DNA of 33,260 nucleotides from a virus. The DNA lies in IMG/VR virus record IMGVR_UViG_3300034790_000150, positions 1-33,260 of that record. One strand, written 5' to 3'. The stretch's first letter is position 1. Each line of letters begins with the position of its first letter. The translations under genes and the position numbers were made by a program. A model generated the notes under the pieces. The model did not search any database, was not told where the DNA came from, and saw only the letters and a program-made list of their open reading frames with translations. Of the stretch, positions 1-7,655 are shown in pieces.

Positions 1-2
1 GT

Positions 3-536
3 ATTCATTGCGTGCATCCAGAGCCGTATGCATTTATTGCTAATCCAACCCCTGCTCAAAAGGCCGCATGCACTACAGCGGGACACTTTGCCATCTGGAA
101 AGCTATCTCAGAGGGGCCAGATGAGGCCGTAGTGATACTTGAGCACGATGCTATAATGTTACACCCAGTTACAGTAGATGTACCAGATGATCGTATAGTG
201 GTTCTCGGATATAAAGTATTAGATACAACTAGTTACGATCACAAGACGGCTGGAATGCCTAAAGAATTAATTGAAATACAAGGGCATGAAGGCGCTCATG
301 CGTATGCTATTACACGTGTAATGGCTAAGAAACTTCTAAAAGAGTTACAAGAACAAGGTATTAGAAGCGCGATTGATAACGATTATTTTATTGTAAACCA
401 AAGAAGAACTAAGTATCAATTGTGTATAGCATCACCAACTCCTGCACTAGGATGGTTAAGAGAATCTACAATTTGGGGCAAATCTGCTGCTAGAAACTAT
501 AAGTTCATACCTTCTTTTCAAGAAAATTATAAATAA
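3..536 (+). CDS. GT25-like glycosyltransferase, 5' end cut by window
   Basis: The reading frame is open to the window edge, so the N-terminus is missing; the first in-window start (GTG at 12) is unlikely to be the true one. The visible part resembles family 25 (LPS biosynthesis type) glycosyltransferases: a segment like the family's 'ACxxSH' region (AACTTAGHFAIWKAI) followed by a hydrophobic strand ending in an acidic motif (VVILEHDAIM), comparable to the ILEDD motif that binds metal and nucleotide sugar. A later HAYAITRVMAKKLL stretch is also typical. The role would be sugar transfer to host envelope or phage structures. It is the first of several carbohydrate genes in the window. Family assignment is moderate; acceptor and donor are unknown. 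Confidence 0.6.
   Translation: MHCVHPEPYAFIANPTPAQKAACTTAGHFAIWKAISEGPDEAVVILEHDAIMLHPVTVDVPDDRIVVLGYKVLDTTSYDHKTAGMPKELIEIQGHEGAHAYAITRVMAKKLLKELQEQGIRSAIDNDYFIVNQRRTKYQLCIASPTPALGWLRESTIWGKSAARNYKFIPSFQENYK
528..535 (+). promoter_or_regulatory. T4-type late promoter box TATAAATA
   Basis: An exact TATAAATA lies over the end of the upstream gene, 40 bases before the start at 576. T4 and marine T4-like phages use (N/T)ATAAATA as the late -10 element read by the phage late sigma factor. The spacing matches other boxes in this window. Confidence 0.6.
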
Positions 537-575
537 AGCAATCAGCACATATATTAATAGATCTAGGAATAAAAC

Positions 576-2084
576 ATGGCTAAGCCAGATATTAAAAAGA
601 AAAGAAAAAGCTTTAAAGAGTTTGATGGTTCTAAATACATCGAACTTGAACCAACGCTAGAAGAAGCTGTTAAGTCTAGCACGGTAGTCATGACTTTTGG
701 AAGAATGAATCCTATGACAATAGGCCATGAAAAGCTCGTAGAAAAATTGCTCAAAGAAGCTGTAAAGCGCAAAGCAGAACCTATGGTTTTTCTTTCTCAT
801 TCCTCTGGTGCTAAAACAAAATCTGGCAAAGGCGCTGAAAATAAAGATCCTCTTGCGTATGATGATAAGATTAAATATGCTATTAAAGCATTTGGTCCTG
901 TAGTTAAAAAATCCCCTCTTAAAATCTTGATGTTGATTGCAAAATCTTTACAAGGTAAATATAAGAACTTGGTGATGGTTGCTGGTTCAGATCGGGTTGA
1001 CCAATATAAAGAATTGCTAAACAAATATAACGGCAAAGATTATACCTTTGATTCTATTGAGGTTGTTTCTGCTGGTCAAAGAGATCCCGATGGCGAAGGT
1101 GCTGCTGGTATGTCTGGAACTAAAATGCGCGAATTTGCAGTTGCTGGCAATCTTAATAAATTTGCAAGTAATCTGCCAAAAGCTCTTAAATCGAGTGCAC
1201 AGGAAATTATGGATAAAGTAGCTAAAGCGGTTAATCCGTTATCTGAAGAAGTTGAAGAGTTAGACGAAGTTTTAAGCCGCATGCAACGACGCAAGCGCGG
1301 AATTTCAATGAGAAAAGCACGATTCAAAATCAAACGTGGTAAAGAGAAAGCTGCTAAAAGAACTGCTTCACAAGATGTATTAAAGAAGCGTGCTCGCAAA
1401 GCTGCTCTTAATATCTTTAAAAAGAAGTTTTCTAAAAATAAACGATATGCTGATTTATCACCAGGTGAAAAAGAAGTAATCGAGAAGCGTATTGCAAAGA
1501 TTAATAAGAGCCGTATCGAACAGATCGCTCGTAAGCTTCTACCAAAAGTTAAACAAAAAGAAAGAGAACGTCGTAAGGCTATGATGTCTGGTGGATCTTC
1601 TAAGAATGAAAGCATTAACGAAGCATCTACTAAGGATCAAAGAGTTATGGCTAGACCTCATATGTTAATGGATAAGAACAATAAGCCAAAGACTGATGGC
1701 CGTTTCCGCATGTTCAAGAAAAAGGGTGTTAACGAAGATACCATGGAAGAGCATTATGAATTGTTTGAATTAATGGAAGCTACTGAAAAGTTTAGTGCTC
1801 AAATAAAGACAGAAGAAGGTGGTGCTGGCGATGAAGGTACACCTCGTCTATTAGCTAGATTAAAAAAGGATACTCCTAATAGTACGGTTTCTGAAGGAAC
1901 TGGTATTAAAGCTGGCGATGAAGTTCGTCTTAAAAAGCAATACACCGATTCACCTGCTGAAGCTAAACTGATATTTGTAGTTAAAGAGTTAAGAGGACCG
2001 CGTGTTCTTATCGCACCAAAGGTTTGGAAAAGCGGAATCGTCCCAACTGAATCCGTACAAATGTACATGATACAAAAGGTTTAA
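576..2084 (+). CDS. Nucleotidyltransferase-domain virion-type protein with basic middle region
   Basis: 502 residues. Residues about 33-195 form a cytidylyltransferase/NMNAT-type nucleotidyltransferase domain: the HIGH-class motif is GRMNPMTIGH (residues 42-51) and the second signature is SGTKMREF (180-187). Residues 235-345 are extremely Lys/Arg rich and predicted helical. Residues 443-502 look like a small beta domain (GDEVRLKKQY onward). Sites of the form (I/L)xE followed by Ala occur after residues 30, 349 and 401, resembling T4 gp21 prohead-protease sites; this suggests the protein is packaged in the head and cut. Preceded by a late promoter and an AGGAAT ribosome site. Substrate unknown (NMN, CTP-alcohol and others are possible). 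Confidence 0.7.
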   Translation: MAKPDIKKKRKSFKEFDGSKYIELEPTLEEAVKSSTVVMTFGRMNPMTIGHEKLVEKLLKEAVKRKAEPMVFLSHSSGAKTKSGKGAENKDPLAYDDKIKYAIKAFGPVVKKSPLKILMLIAKSLQGKYKNLVMVAGSDRVDQYKELLNKYNGKDYTFDSIEVVSAGQRDPDGEGAAGMSGTKMREFAVAGNLNKFASNLPKALKSSAQEIMDKVAKAVNPLSEEVEELDEVLSRMQRRKRGISMRKARFKIKRGKEKAAKRTASQDVLKKRARKAALNIFKKKFSKNKRYADLSPGEKEVIEKRIAKINKSRIEQIARKLLPKVKQKERERRKAMMSGGSSKNESINEASTKDQRVMARPHMLMDKNNKPKTDGRFRMFKKKGVNEDTMEEHYELFELMEATEKFSAQIKTEEGGAGDEGTPRLLARLKKDTPNSTVSEGTGIKAGDEVRLKKQYTDSPAEAKLIFVVKELRGPRVLIAPKVWKSGIVPTESVQMYMIQKV

Positions 2085-2088
2085 TGTA

Positions 2089-2397
2089 ATGGATAGCTTT
2101 AAAACGTTCTGTGAAGAAAAAGATTCCCGTTTAGATAACGCTGGTGTTAAAGGTTTTAATAAAGCCAAGCGTACGCCTGGGCATAAAACTAAAAGTCACG
2201 TTGTTGTTGCTAAAGACGGTGATAAAGTAAAAACTATTCGCTTTGGTGAGCAAGGTGCTTCAACTGCAGGTGATCCTAAAAAGGGTGAGTCTGATAAGAT
2301 GAAAGCTAAGCGCAAGTCATTTAAGGCTCGTCACGGCAAGAATATAGCAAAAGGCAAGATGTCTGCTGCATACTGGGCAGACAAAGCAAAATGGTAA
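2089..2397 (+). CDS. Small basic conserved phage protein (DUF6321-like)
   Basis: 102 residues, strongly basic. The C-terminal half (KTIRFGEQGAS, then KRKSFKARHGKNIAKGKMSA and a final AAYWADKAKW) matches a family I know from marine T4-like phages, probably the one named DUF6321; I cannot verify the accession. It starts 4 bases after the upstream stop, so it is likely co-translated with the nucleotidyltransferase protein. Composition suits a nucleic-acid contacting or head-internal protein, but the function is not known. Confidence 0.7.
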   Translation: MDSFKTFCEEKDSRLDNAGVKGFNKAKRTPGHKTKSHVVVAKDGDKVKTIRFGEQGASTAGDPKKGESDKMKAKRKSFKARHGKNIAKGKMSAAYWADKAKW

Positions 2398-2413
2398 TAG
2401 TGCAATCATTTTT

Positions 2414-2421
2414 TATAAATA
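2414..2421 (+). promoter_or_regulatory. T4-type late promoter box TATAAATA
   Basis: Exact TATAAATA in the 53-base gap, 29 bases before the start at 2451. Position and sequence fit a phage late promoter for the long Lys/Glu-rich gene. Confidence 0.65.
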
Positions 2422-2450
2422 TCATTAAATAATACAAAAGGCAAGCTTAA

Positions 2451-4310
2451 ATGAAACGGTTTACAACTCACATAACAGAAGCACGATTAAACGAAGAAAA
2501 TTGTAGCTGCTGCGATAATAAAATTGATGCTGATGGTAAATGTGGATGCGGTCCAGATTGCGAACACTGTGGTGGTCAACACGACGTTGATGAAGGCAGT
2601 TGTGGAACGGTTAACGCTAGCAAGAAAACAGTTAAAGAAGATTATACAGCTAGTTCTGAAAAATCTCAGTTTGGTGGACACCGAGCGCACTTAAAGAATA
2701 AAGAAGGCAAGACTTCTTATCTTGGTGGTAAATCTTATAAGAAGCCCGAGCATGCCGCTGGCGAAGCTCAAGTTTATCAAGATAATTACTCTAAAGGTCG
2801 TGGCGGTAATGAACGTGCCGCTGACAAAGCAGTAAGCGATTATAGAAACAAGAACAAAAAGCATATGCATGAGTCGCAAGATCTTACTGAAGGTAAGATG
2901 AAAGACTTCCATGATATGGTAAACAAAGGTATGTCTGCTGCCGAGATTGCTAAAAAAATTAAAATGCCAGTTAAAGATGTTGCTGATTTTATGAAAGGTA
3001 TGAAAGAAGATCTTGATGAAGGCGGTCTCTGGGCTAACATTCACGCTAAACGTAAGCGCATTAAGAATGGTTCTAAAGAAAAGATGAAGAAGCCAGGATC
3101 TGAAGGTGCTCCTACTGACAAAGACTTTAAAGACGCTTCTGAATCAGTTGAAGAAGGTCTTGAGCAAGACGGACCAAAGACAAAACTTGGAAAGTCGTTT
3201 GGTTTCGGTCGTGGTAAAAAAGTTAGTGATTATAGAGCTAAAAAAGCCCAACAGCGCAATGATATGAATAAGAAGAATGATCCAGGTGCTGCCAAAAAGC
3301 ATTTAGCTCTTAGTGTTATTGATAAAGAAAAAGCTGACAAGAAAGCTAAACCTAAAGGTACATCTATTAATAAGCAATGGCGCAAGAAGATGGGTTACGA
3401 AAGTGTAGACCTTGAAGAAGCTATGGCTGATAAATCTAGTGATGTTTATAAAGAGTATCTATTACTAAAGAAGAAATCTATTGCTGATTTGCGTAAGATG
3501 GTCGGGCAAGCACAACGTGGTGCTGTAGACTTAAAGTCATACGACAAACAAGGCGCTATCTCAGATCTTCTACGTATTAAGTTTGGTCAAAAGAAAGTTA
3601 AAGCTGGCATGGGTCTTGATGAAGCTAAGAAAGTTTCAGACATGACTCCAGAAGAAAAAGCAGCTAACGACAAGAAGCGTAAAGAGTACAACGAATATCA
3701 AAAGTCTAAGCGCAATGAATCTTTAGATGAAGCTAGATCAAGTGCATCAGACCAAGCGGCTAAAGCTGGCGCTTATAACGGTGGCAAGAGTGGCAACAAT
3801 AGTGGTGGTAAAGCACACTTATCTAACAAGCTATCAGGTGATGCTCTTGCTAAACATAGAGAAAAACGTTCTGCTGAATACGAAGCAGATCTTGTGAAAA
3901 AACGAGCTGAAAACGCTGCTAGACTAAAATCATATAGTGAATCTGAAACTAATGATTTAACAGCGCAGTATATTAATGAAAACAATATTTCTCTAGATCA
4001 ACTAGAAAATATGACTGAAGAAGAAATTAACGAGTTGATCGGTAAGGCAATCGGTGGTGCATTTAAGCTTGGAGCTAAAGCTGTTGTAGGTTCTGCTCGT
4101 CTTGCTAAAAAGGCTGCTAACCGAGTTTCTGTTTCTGGTAGAGCAGATGCTGCTGACGCGAAAGCGGACAAGTTTGATAATAAGATTAAAGCTAAGAAAG
4201 CTGCAGTTGCTAAGAAAGCTGCAGACCGGACTAGAATTACAGCGGCTGCAGCAAGGCTTAAAGCTGCTAAAGAAGCTGCTAGAAGTAAACCAGAAAAAAC
4301 TAATAAATAA
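2451..4310 (+). CDS. Large Lys/Glu/Ala-rich, probably head-internal protein with repeated protease-type sites
   Basis: 619 residues with no recognised enzyme domain. The N-terminus is Cys-rich (residues 18-51, several CxxC-like pairs, possible zinc site). The body is made of basic, low-complexity segments separated by short acidic motifs: ITE|A (10), LTE|G (147), LDE|G (190), VEE|G (235), LEE|A (323), LDE|A (391), LDE|A (427). These fit the (I/L)xE|small-residue rule of T4 gp21 prohead protease, so I infer a precursor cut into basic internal peptides during head maturation. A helix-turn-helix-like patch (AAEIAKKIKMPVKDVADF, 163-180) is visible. The C-terminus is Ala/Lys rich. It follows its own late promoter. 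Specific function not recognised. Confidence 0.65.
   Translation: MKRFTTHITEARLNEENCSCCDNKIDADGKCGCGPDCEHCGGQHDVDEGSCGTVNASKKTVKEDYTASSEKSQFGGHRAHLKNKEGKTSYLGGKSYKKPEHAAGEAQVYQDNYSKGRGGNERAADKAVSDYRNKNKKHMHESQDLTEGKMKDFHDMVNKGMSAAEIAKKIKMPVKDVADFMKGMKEDLDEGGLWANIHAKRKRIKNGSKEKMKKPGSEGAPTDKDFKDASESVEEGLEQDGPKTKLGKSFGFGRGKKVSDYRAKKAQQRNDMNKKNDPGAAKKHLALSVIDKEKADKKAKPKGTSINKQWRKKMGYESVDLEEAMADKSSDVYKEYLLLKKKSIADLRKMVGQAQRGAVDLKSYDKQGAISDLLRIKFGQKKVKAGMGLDEAKKVSDMTPEEKAANDKKRKEYNEYQKSKRNESLDEARSSASDQAAKAGAYNGGKSGNNSGGKAHLSNKLSGDALAKHREKRSAEYEADLVKKRAENAARLKSYSESETNDLTAQYINENNISLDQLENMTEEEINELIGKAIGGAFKLGAKAVVGSARLAKKAANRVSVSGRADAADAKADKFDNKIKAKKAAVAKKAADRTRITAAAARLKAAKEAARSKPEKTNK
4302..4309 (+). 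promoter_or_regulatory. Late promoter-like box AATAAATA
   Basis: AATAAATA overlaps the stop of the upstream gene and lies 30 bases before the next start. It fits the NATAAATA variant described for marine T4-like phages. An AAGGAG ribosome site follows at about 4327. Confidence 0.45.
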
Positions 4311-4339
4311 CAATAAGAAAAACCTTAAGGAGAATTACA

Positions 4340-4642
4340 ATGGCACTATGGGGAAAGACCGACGCATTAGCTTCCGTACCAACATGGTTAGAAGATGCTG
4401 CAGCTAACACAAACAAATCAAACGATCGCGATAACGCAATCTTCGTTGACCTTACCGAGGCAGCTGTTCCAGCTAACCGTGCAAAAGGTATTACTGGTCC
4501 AGGTTGGTGGTTATACCACACAGATGGTACACGTCACCACGCTGAATGCCTAGTACCAATGAAAGTAACCGCAGTTGCTGCTGGCGACTTGGGTGTTACT
4601 GGCGATACAGCAGTTGAAGATGCAATCGTCGCAGACGCATAA
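4340..4642 (+). CDS. Conserved small structural-type protein of marine T4-like phages
   Basis: 100 residues. It opens with MALWGKTDAL and contains the characteristic AANRAKGITGPGWWLY-like block (here PANRAKGITGPGWWLYH, about residues 48-64), a pattern I associate with conserved virion-associated proteins in marine T4-like phages. No signal peptide or membrane segment. A late promoter box and a strong AAGGAG ribosome site precede it, consistent with high late expression. Location in the virion is not known. Confidence 0.65.
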   Translation: MALWGKTDALASVPTWLEDAAANTNKSNDRDNAIFVDLTEAAVPANRAKGITGPGWWLYHTDGTRHHAECLVPMKVTAVAAGDLGVTGDTAVEDAIVADA

Positions 4643-4657
4643 GAGATATAGTATAAT

Positions 4658-5032
4658 ATGATATTAACAGAATCAACCTTTCTGTTGTTTGCATCGAAAC
4701 ATTATGACAATCCTCAATGCGCTGATATTTCAGAGTTTGAGGAAGATTTAAAGCGATTCCAATATTTACGAAAACTTTTTGGTAGATATAGGCACGATGC
4801 AGACCTTAAGGAAAGGTTGATTCTGAATCACTTGATTATTATCTATAACGTTTTTGGTCCAGAAGCAACAAATATGCTTTTCATGAAGCTCCATGAGTTT
4901 CACGATTGTTTAAAGCCGTTCGTAGAATACTTAAATTACATGCCACTGGTTATTCAGTATGACGATGTAGTTTTAGCTAAACAAAATATAGATTCTGATG
5001 ATTCTATATCAATATTACTCAAAGGAATTTGA
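4658..5032 (+). CDS. Conserved phage protein, unknown function
   Basis: 124 residues, helical and soluble. The central block (FQYLRKLFGRY, then LKERLILNHLIIIYNVFG at about 55-72) is one I recognise from T4-like cyanophages and other marine myoviruses, where the gene also sits among structural genes. It starts 15 bases after the preceding stop and 3 bases separate it from the next gene, so it is expressed with the structural group. Function not assigned. Confidence 0.65.
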   Translation: MILTESTFLLFASKHYDNPQCADISEFEEDLKRFQYLRKLFGRYRHDADLKERLILNHLIIIYNVFGPEATNMLFMKLHEFHDCLKPFVEYLNYMPLVIQYDDVVLAKQNIDSDDSISILLKGI

Positions 5033-5035
5033 CGC

Positions 5036-5623
5036 ATGTTCGTCGATCTATTTTTAGTATATCAATTCGTCCGTAGATTAGCTACACCATTTGAAAAGTG
5101 GGATGCTTTTAAAGAAGGCGTGATTGATAAAAGTGGTACTGTTCTAATAAAGAAAAAAGAACGTACATCAAAGCAGAAAAAGGCTTTTGGCCTTTTTGAT
5201 GTTATGGTTATGAATCTTAAGAAGTTGTTAGCAAAGGCACCTGGTGGTAGTTCTAAGATAGCATCATATGCTGCAGCACTATTCCTAATCAAAGAATATA
5301 AAGTGTTTACTGATGAATCAATGCTTACTGAAGATTTAACTGAAGAACAATTAGAAGAGTCTCTATCTATATTTAATGACCGATATGTCAATTATACCAT
5401 GCTTGCAGAGAATGTCAACCTTTTTATTGAGTTAAATGAAAAAAAATCAGTTATTAACACTAAGCCAGAATTAGAAGAAGAACCAACAAATAACGTTAGT
5501 GGCGGCAATGTTGCTGGCATGGACGCAGGACATATGTCTAAAGCAGGTCAAAAGAAATGGACCAGCAAGAACAAATCAACAAACAAGAAAAGACTTAGAG
5601 ATATTATGGGAGTACCAAAATGA
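5036..5623 (+). CDS. Conserved phage protein, probable structural or assembly role
   Basis: 195 residues. The N-terminal 90 residues (LVYQFVRRLATPFEKW, then KKAFGLFDVMVMNLKKLL and APGGSSKIASYAAALFLIKE) form a domain recurrent in marine T4-like phages next to the preceding gene. An acidic stretch with LEE|S at residues 106-109 resembles a prohead-protease site. The C-terminus is basic and polar (KKWTSKNKSTNKKRLRDIMG). It overlaps the endolysin start by 4 bases (ATGA). Function not established. Confidence 0.65.
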   Translation: MFVDLFLVYQFVRRLATPFEKWDAFKEGVIDKSGTVLIKKKERTSKQKKAFGLFDVMVMNLKKLLAKAPGGSSKIASYAAALFLIKEYKVFTDESMLTEDLTEEQLEESLSIFNDRYVNYTMLAENVNLFIELNEKKSVINTKPELEEEPTNNVSGGNVAGMDAGHMSKAGQKKWTSKNKSTNKKRLRDIMGVPK

Positions 5624-6471
5624 TTACGCTAGAACAATTCAGTGCAATGATTCCAAAGAACAAGGATGCCAAATCATGGTATGAATCCGCAGTTCCTATG
5701 TTTGAAAAATACGAGATCAATACAGCTAATCGTATTGCTGGTATGATGGCGCAATGCGCACACGAATCATTAGACTTTACTAAATTAGAAGAGAATATTA
5801 ATTACAGCGAAAAAGCGCTTAATGCTGTATTCGGTCGCTACTTCGGAAAAGGAAAAAGAGATGCTAAAGAATATGCTCGCAAGCCTGAAAAGATTGCTAA
5901 CTATGTCTACCAAGATGAATTCAGATCTAAACGTGGCGCTCTTGGCAACACCAACGCTGGGGATGGGTGGAGATTTAGGGGCCGCGGTATTAAGCAACTT
6001 ACAGGCCGGAATAATTATGCAGCATTTGCAAAGTCAATCGGAATCGGAACAGAAGAAGCAGCAGAATACGTAGCAACTCCTAAGGGTGCTATGGAATCAG
6101 CATGCTGGTTTTGGAAAACAAACAGACTAGAACGTTTTGCTGATAGAGATGATAATCTAGGGTTGACAAAAGCTATTAATGGTGGTACAATTGGTTTAGA
6201 AGACCGTAACCGTCGTTATGAAGCAGCTAAAGCTATCTTAGGTGGAGCAAGTGTTCCTAAAACAACAACTAAGGCTTCAACTGCATTACGTACCCTCCGT
6301 AAAGGAGATAAGGGTGATGATGTTGCAGCAATGCAAAAAGCACTTGGTATTACAGCTGATGGAGACTTTGGCTTTGGTACACAAACAAGTGTTAAAAAAT
6401 GGCAGAAGCTTAATGGTTTGGTTGCTGACGGCATTGTCGGTCCAGCTACACAATCAAAGTTACTCGGTTGA
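5620..6471 (+). CDS. Endolysin: GH19 (chitinase-like) domain plus peptidoglycan-binding domain
   Basis: 283 residues. Residues about 1-205 are a glycoside hydrolase family 19-like domain: the catalytic-glutamate region reads MAQCAHESLDFTKLEEN (48-64), followed by YSEKAL and the substrate-cleft block WRFRGRGIKQLTGRNNY. Residues about 225-283 are a PG_binding_1 domain (LRKGDKGDDVAAMQKALG, DGDFGFGTQ, VADGIVGPAT). There is no signal peptide, so export would need a holin. It starts inside the upstream gene's end (ATGA) and is followed by spanin genes, which supports a role in cell-wall lysis at the end of infection. A virion-borne wall hydrolase is the less likely alternative. Confidence 0.85.
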   Translation: MITLEQFSAMIPKNKDAKSWYESAVPMFEKYEINTANRIAGMMAQCAHESLDFTKLEENINYSEKALNAVFGRYFGKGKRDAKEYARKPEKIANYVYQDEFRSKRGALGNTNAGDGWRFRGRGIKQLTGRNNYAAFAKSIGIGTEEAAEYVATPKGAMESACWFWKTNRLERFADRDDNLGLTKAINGGTIGLEDRNRRYEAAKAILGGASVPKTTTKASTALRTLRKGDKGDDVAAMQKALGITADGDFGFGTQTSVKKWQKLNGLVADGIVGPATQSKLLG

Positions 6472-6477
6472 TAAATA
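6470..6477 (+). promoter_or_regulatory. Late promoter-like box GATAAATA
   Basis: GATAAATA overlaps the endolysin stop, 39 bases before the next start, with an AAAGGAG ribosome site between. It fits NATAAATA by sequence and spacing. Confidence 0.4.
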
Positions 6478-6516
6478 GATCCATCAGAATTAAACTAATC
6501 ACAAAGGAGAATTAAT

Positions 6517-6774
6517 ATGTCTTTAGAGAAAATTGTTGCGGAAGCAATGGCAGGACGTCCATTAGAAATGAAGGACGCATTTGCAGAAGAAATCGAATTA
6601 CGTATCCAGAACCGTCTTGAAGAAAAGTACGTTGAAATCATGGAAGCTAAGAAAGCTGACGAAGATGAAGACGACGAAGATGAAGACGAAGATGATGTGG
6701 AAGGCGAAGAAGATGAAGACGAAGATGAAGACGAAGATGATGATAAGCCTGCTTTCTTGAAGAAAGGTAAATAA
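6517..6774 (+). CDS. Acidic prohead-core-like protein (T4 gp67-like)
   Basis: 85 residues. A helical N-terminus (IVAEAMAGRPLEMKDAFAEE) is followed by an almost pure Asp/Glu tract (residues 47-76) and a short basic end (AFLKKGK). This layout, including the AEAMA segment and the acidic tail, resembles T4 gp67, a small prohead-core scaffold protein. An IME|A site at 41-44 matches the prohead-protease rule and would free the acidic tail. It has a strong AAAGGAG ribosome site and a late promoter box. Its position between endolysin and spanins, not beside portal and protease genes, is unusual. Assignment rests on composition and short similarity. Confidence 0.55.
   Translation: MSLEKIVAEAMAGRPLEMKDAFAEEIELRIQNRLEEKYVEIMEAKKADEDEDDEDEDEDDVEGEEDEDEDEDEDDDKPAFLKKGK
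6658..6746 (+). repeat. Imperfect GAAGATGAAGAC repeat coding the acidic tract
   Basis: Short tandem GAAGAT/GAAGAC/GACGAA units encode the run of Asp and Glu in the gp67-like gene. It is a low-complexity coding repeat, prone to length change by slippage. Confidence 0.8.
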
Positions 6775-6791
6775 GACGACCTAGTCGTTTT
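6773..6791 (+). terminator. Possible short intrinsic terminator
   Basis: AAGACGAC-CTA-GTCGTTTT can fold into an 8-bp stem (one G-T pair) with a 3-base loop, followed by TTTTAATATT. It lies just after the acidic-protein stop. The stem is short and AT-containing, so strength is uncertain. Confidence 0.4.
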
Positions 6792-6800
6792 AATATTATT

Positions 6801-7322
6801 ATGCCCTCATTTTTATATGTCGGAATGATTCTCATGGTAGTAGCTGGTGGTGGTGCTTTGTATTATAAGTCCACTCAAGCTACTATCATGGAATTAACTG
6901 CGTACAACGCACAGCTCACGGCAAACGTTGAGCAAATAGAGCAAGCTAATCAAAAGAACATTGATACTATTGCTCGGATGGAAGCTAACTTCGAATCGCA
7001 ACGCGAAAATTTCGAAGCATTACAAAGCAGCTTTAACACAATACGTGAACAAAAAAACCAACTCCAAAATCGTTTAGGTCGGCATGACATTGGCGCACTT
7101 GCTGCTGCTAAACCTGCCCTGGTTGAAAGAGTTATTAATACAGCATCAGTAAAAGCATTCAGGTGTTTTGAACTAGAGTCTGGTGCACCTTTGACAGAAA
7201 ATGAAAGGAGTGCTACGAATGGCAAAGCATTTAATAGTGAATGTCCTTGGATTTATGATGATCTTATCGCTAGCGGCGTGCTCGTCGAATCCAGTACAGC
7301 CACCAGCCAAGATAATAACTGA
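6801..7322 (+). CDS. Inner-membrane spanin (Rz-like)
   Basis: 173 residues. A single N-terminal membrane anchor (YVGMILMVVAGGGALYY, residues 6-22) is followed by a long coiled coil (about 30-90, rich in Gln, Glu and Asn) and a C-terminal region with two Cys. This is the architecture of i-spanins, which link the inner membrane to the outer-membrane spanin and fuse the membranes at lysis. The next gene begins within it in another frame and encodes a lipoprotein, the classical Rz/Rz1 arrangement. No good ribosome site precedes the ATG at 6801; the ATG at 6825 is an alternative but would cut into the membrane segment. Confidence 0.75.
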   Translation: MPSFLYVGMILMVVAGGGALYYKSTQATIMELTAYNAQLTANVEQIEQANQKNIDTIARMEANFESQRENFEALQSSFNTIREQKNQLQNRLGRHDIGALAAAKPALVERVINTASVKAFRCFELESGAPLTENERSATNGKAFNSECPWIYDDLIASGVLVESSTATSQDNN

Positions 7323-7575
7323 AACTGAATACGTTACCCCTCCACAACCTATAGTATCACAGCCAGACCAACTTACTTTAAGAGATGTAGATTTCATTAT
7401 TGTTACTGCGGATAACTTTGAAGAAGTAATGACAGATTTAAGAGACGACAAAGTTTTATTTGCGTTGACTGCAAAGGGGTATGAAGATATAGCACTAAAC
7501 CTTGCAGATATTCAAGCATATATTAAACAGCAAAAACAAGTAATTATTTTATACGAGAGGGTCTGGGAAGAATAA
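7219..7575 (+). CDS. Outer-membrane spanin lipoprotein (Rz1-like)
   Basis: 118 residues. The signal peptide (MAKHLIVNVLGFMMILSLAAC) ends in the lipobox LAAC, with lipidated Cys at residue 21 followed by SSNPVQPP, the Pro-rich start typical of o-spanins. I chose the ATG at 7219 because AAAGGAG lies 8 bases upstream; an in-frame ATG at 7201 would put that site inside the gene. It overlaps the i-spanin by 104 bases in a +1-type frame relation. Partner of the i-spanin in the final lysis step. The length is larger than lambda Rz1 (60), as in many phages with partly overlapping spanins. Confidence 0.75.
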   Translation: MAKHLIVNVLGFMMILSLAACSSNPVQPPAKIITETEYVTPPQPIVSQPDQLTLRDVDFIIVTADNFEEVMTDLRDDKVLFALTAKGYEDIALNLADIQAYIKQQKQVIILYERVWEE

Positions 7576-7578
7576 ATA
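7571..7578 (+). promoter_or_regulatory. Late promoter-like box AATAAATA
   Basis: AATAAATA overlaps the o-spanin stop region, 77 bases before the next start. A terminator hairpin lies between, so it may be a chance match. Confidence 0.3.
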
Positions 7579-7603
7579 TAACCAGATACTAATGTATAAC
7601 ATT

Positions 7604-7633
7604 AAACCCCAAGTATTCGTACATTGGGGTTTT
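7604..7633 (+). terminator. Intrinsic terminator after the spanin genes
   Basis: AAACCCCAA pairs with TTGGGGTTT (9-bp stem) around an inner GTA-TTCG-TAC mini-stem, followed by TTTTATC. It sits in the 80-base gap after the o-spanin stop and is the clearest rho-independent terminator in the window. Confidence 0.8.
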
Positions 7634-7655
7634 ATCAATTATAAGGAACGAAAAC

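Noticed and set aside
1076-1615. 179-residue reading frame on the minus strand
   Set aside because: It is antisense to the Lys/Arg-rich part of the nucleotidyltransferase protein; its composition mirrors that coding strand and it has no motif or ribosome site.
4652-4657. TATAAT before the 4658 start
   Set aside because: No -35 element at the proper distance, and it abuts the start codon.
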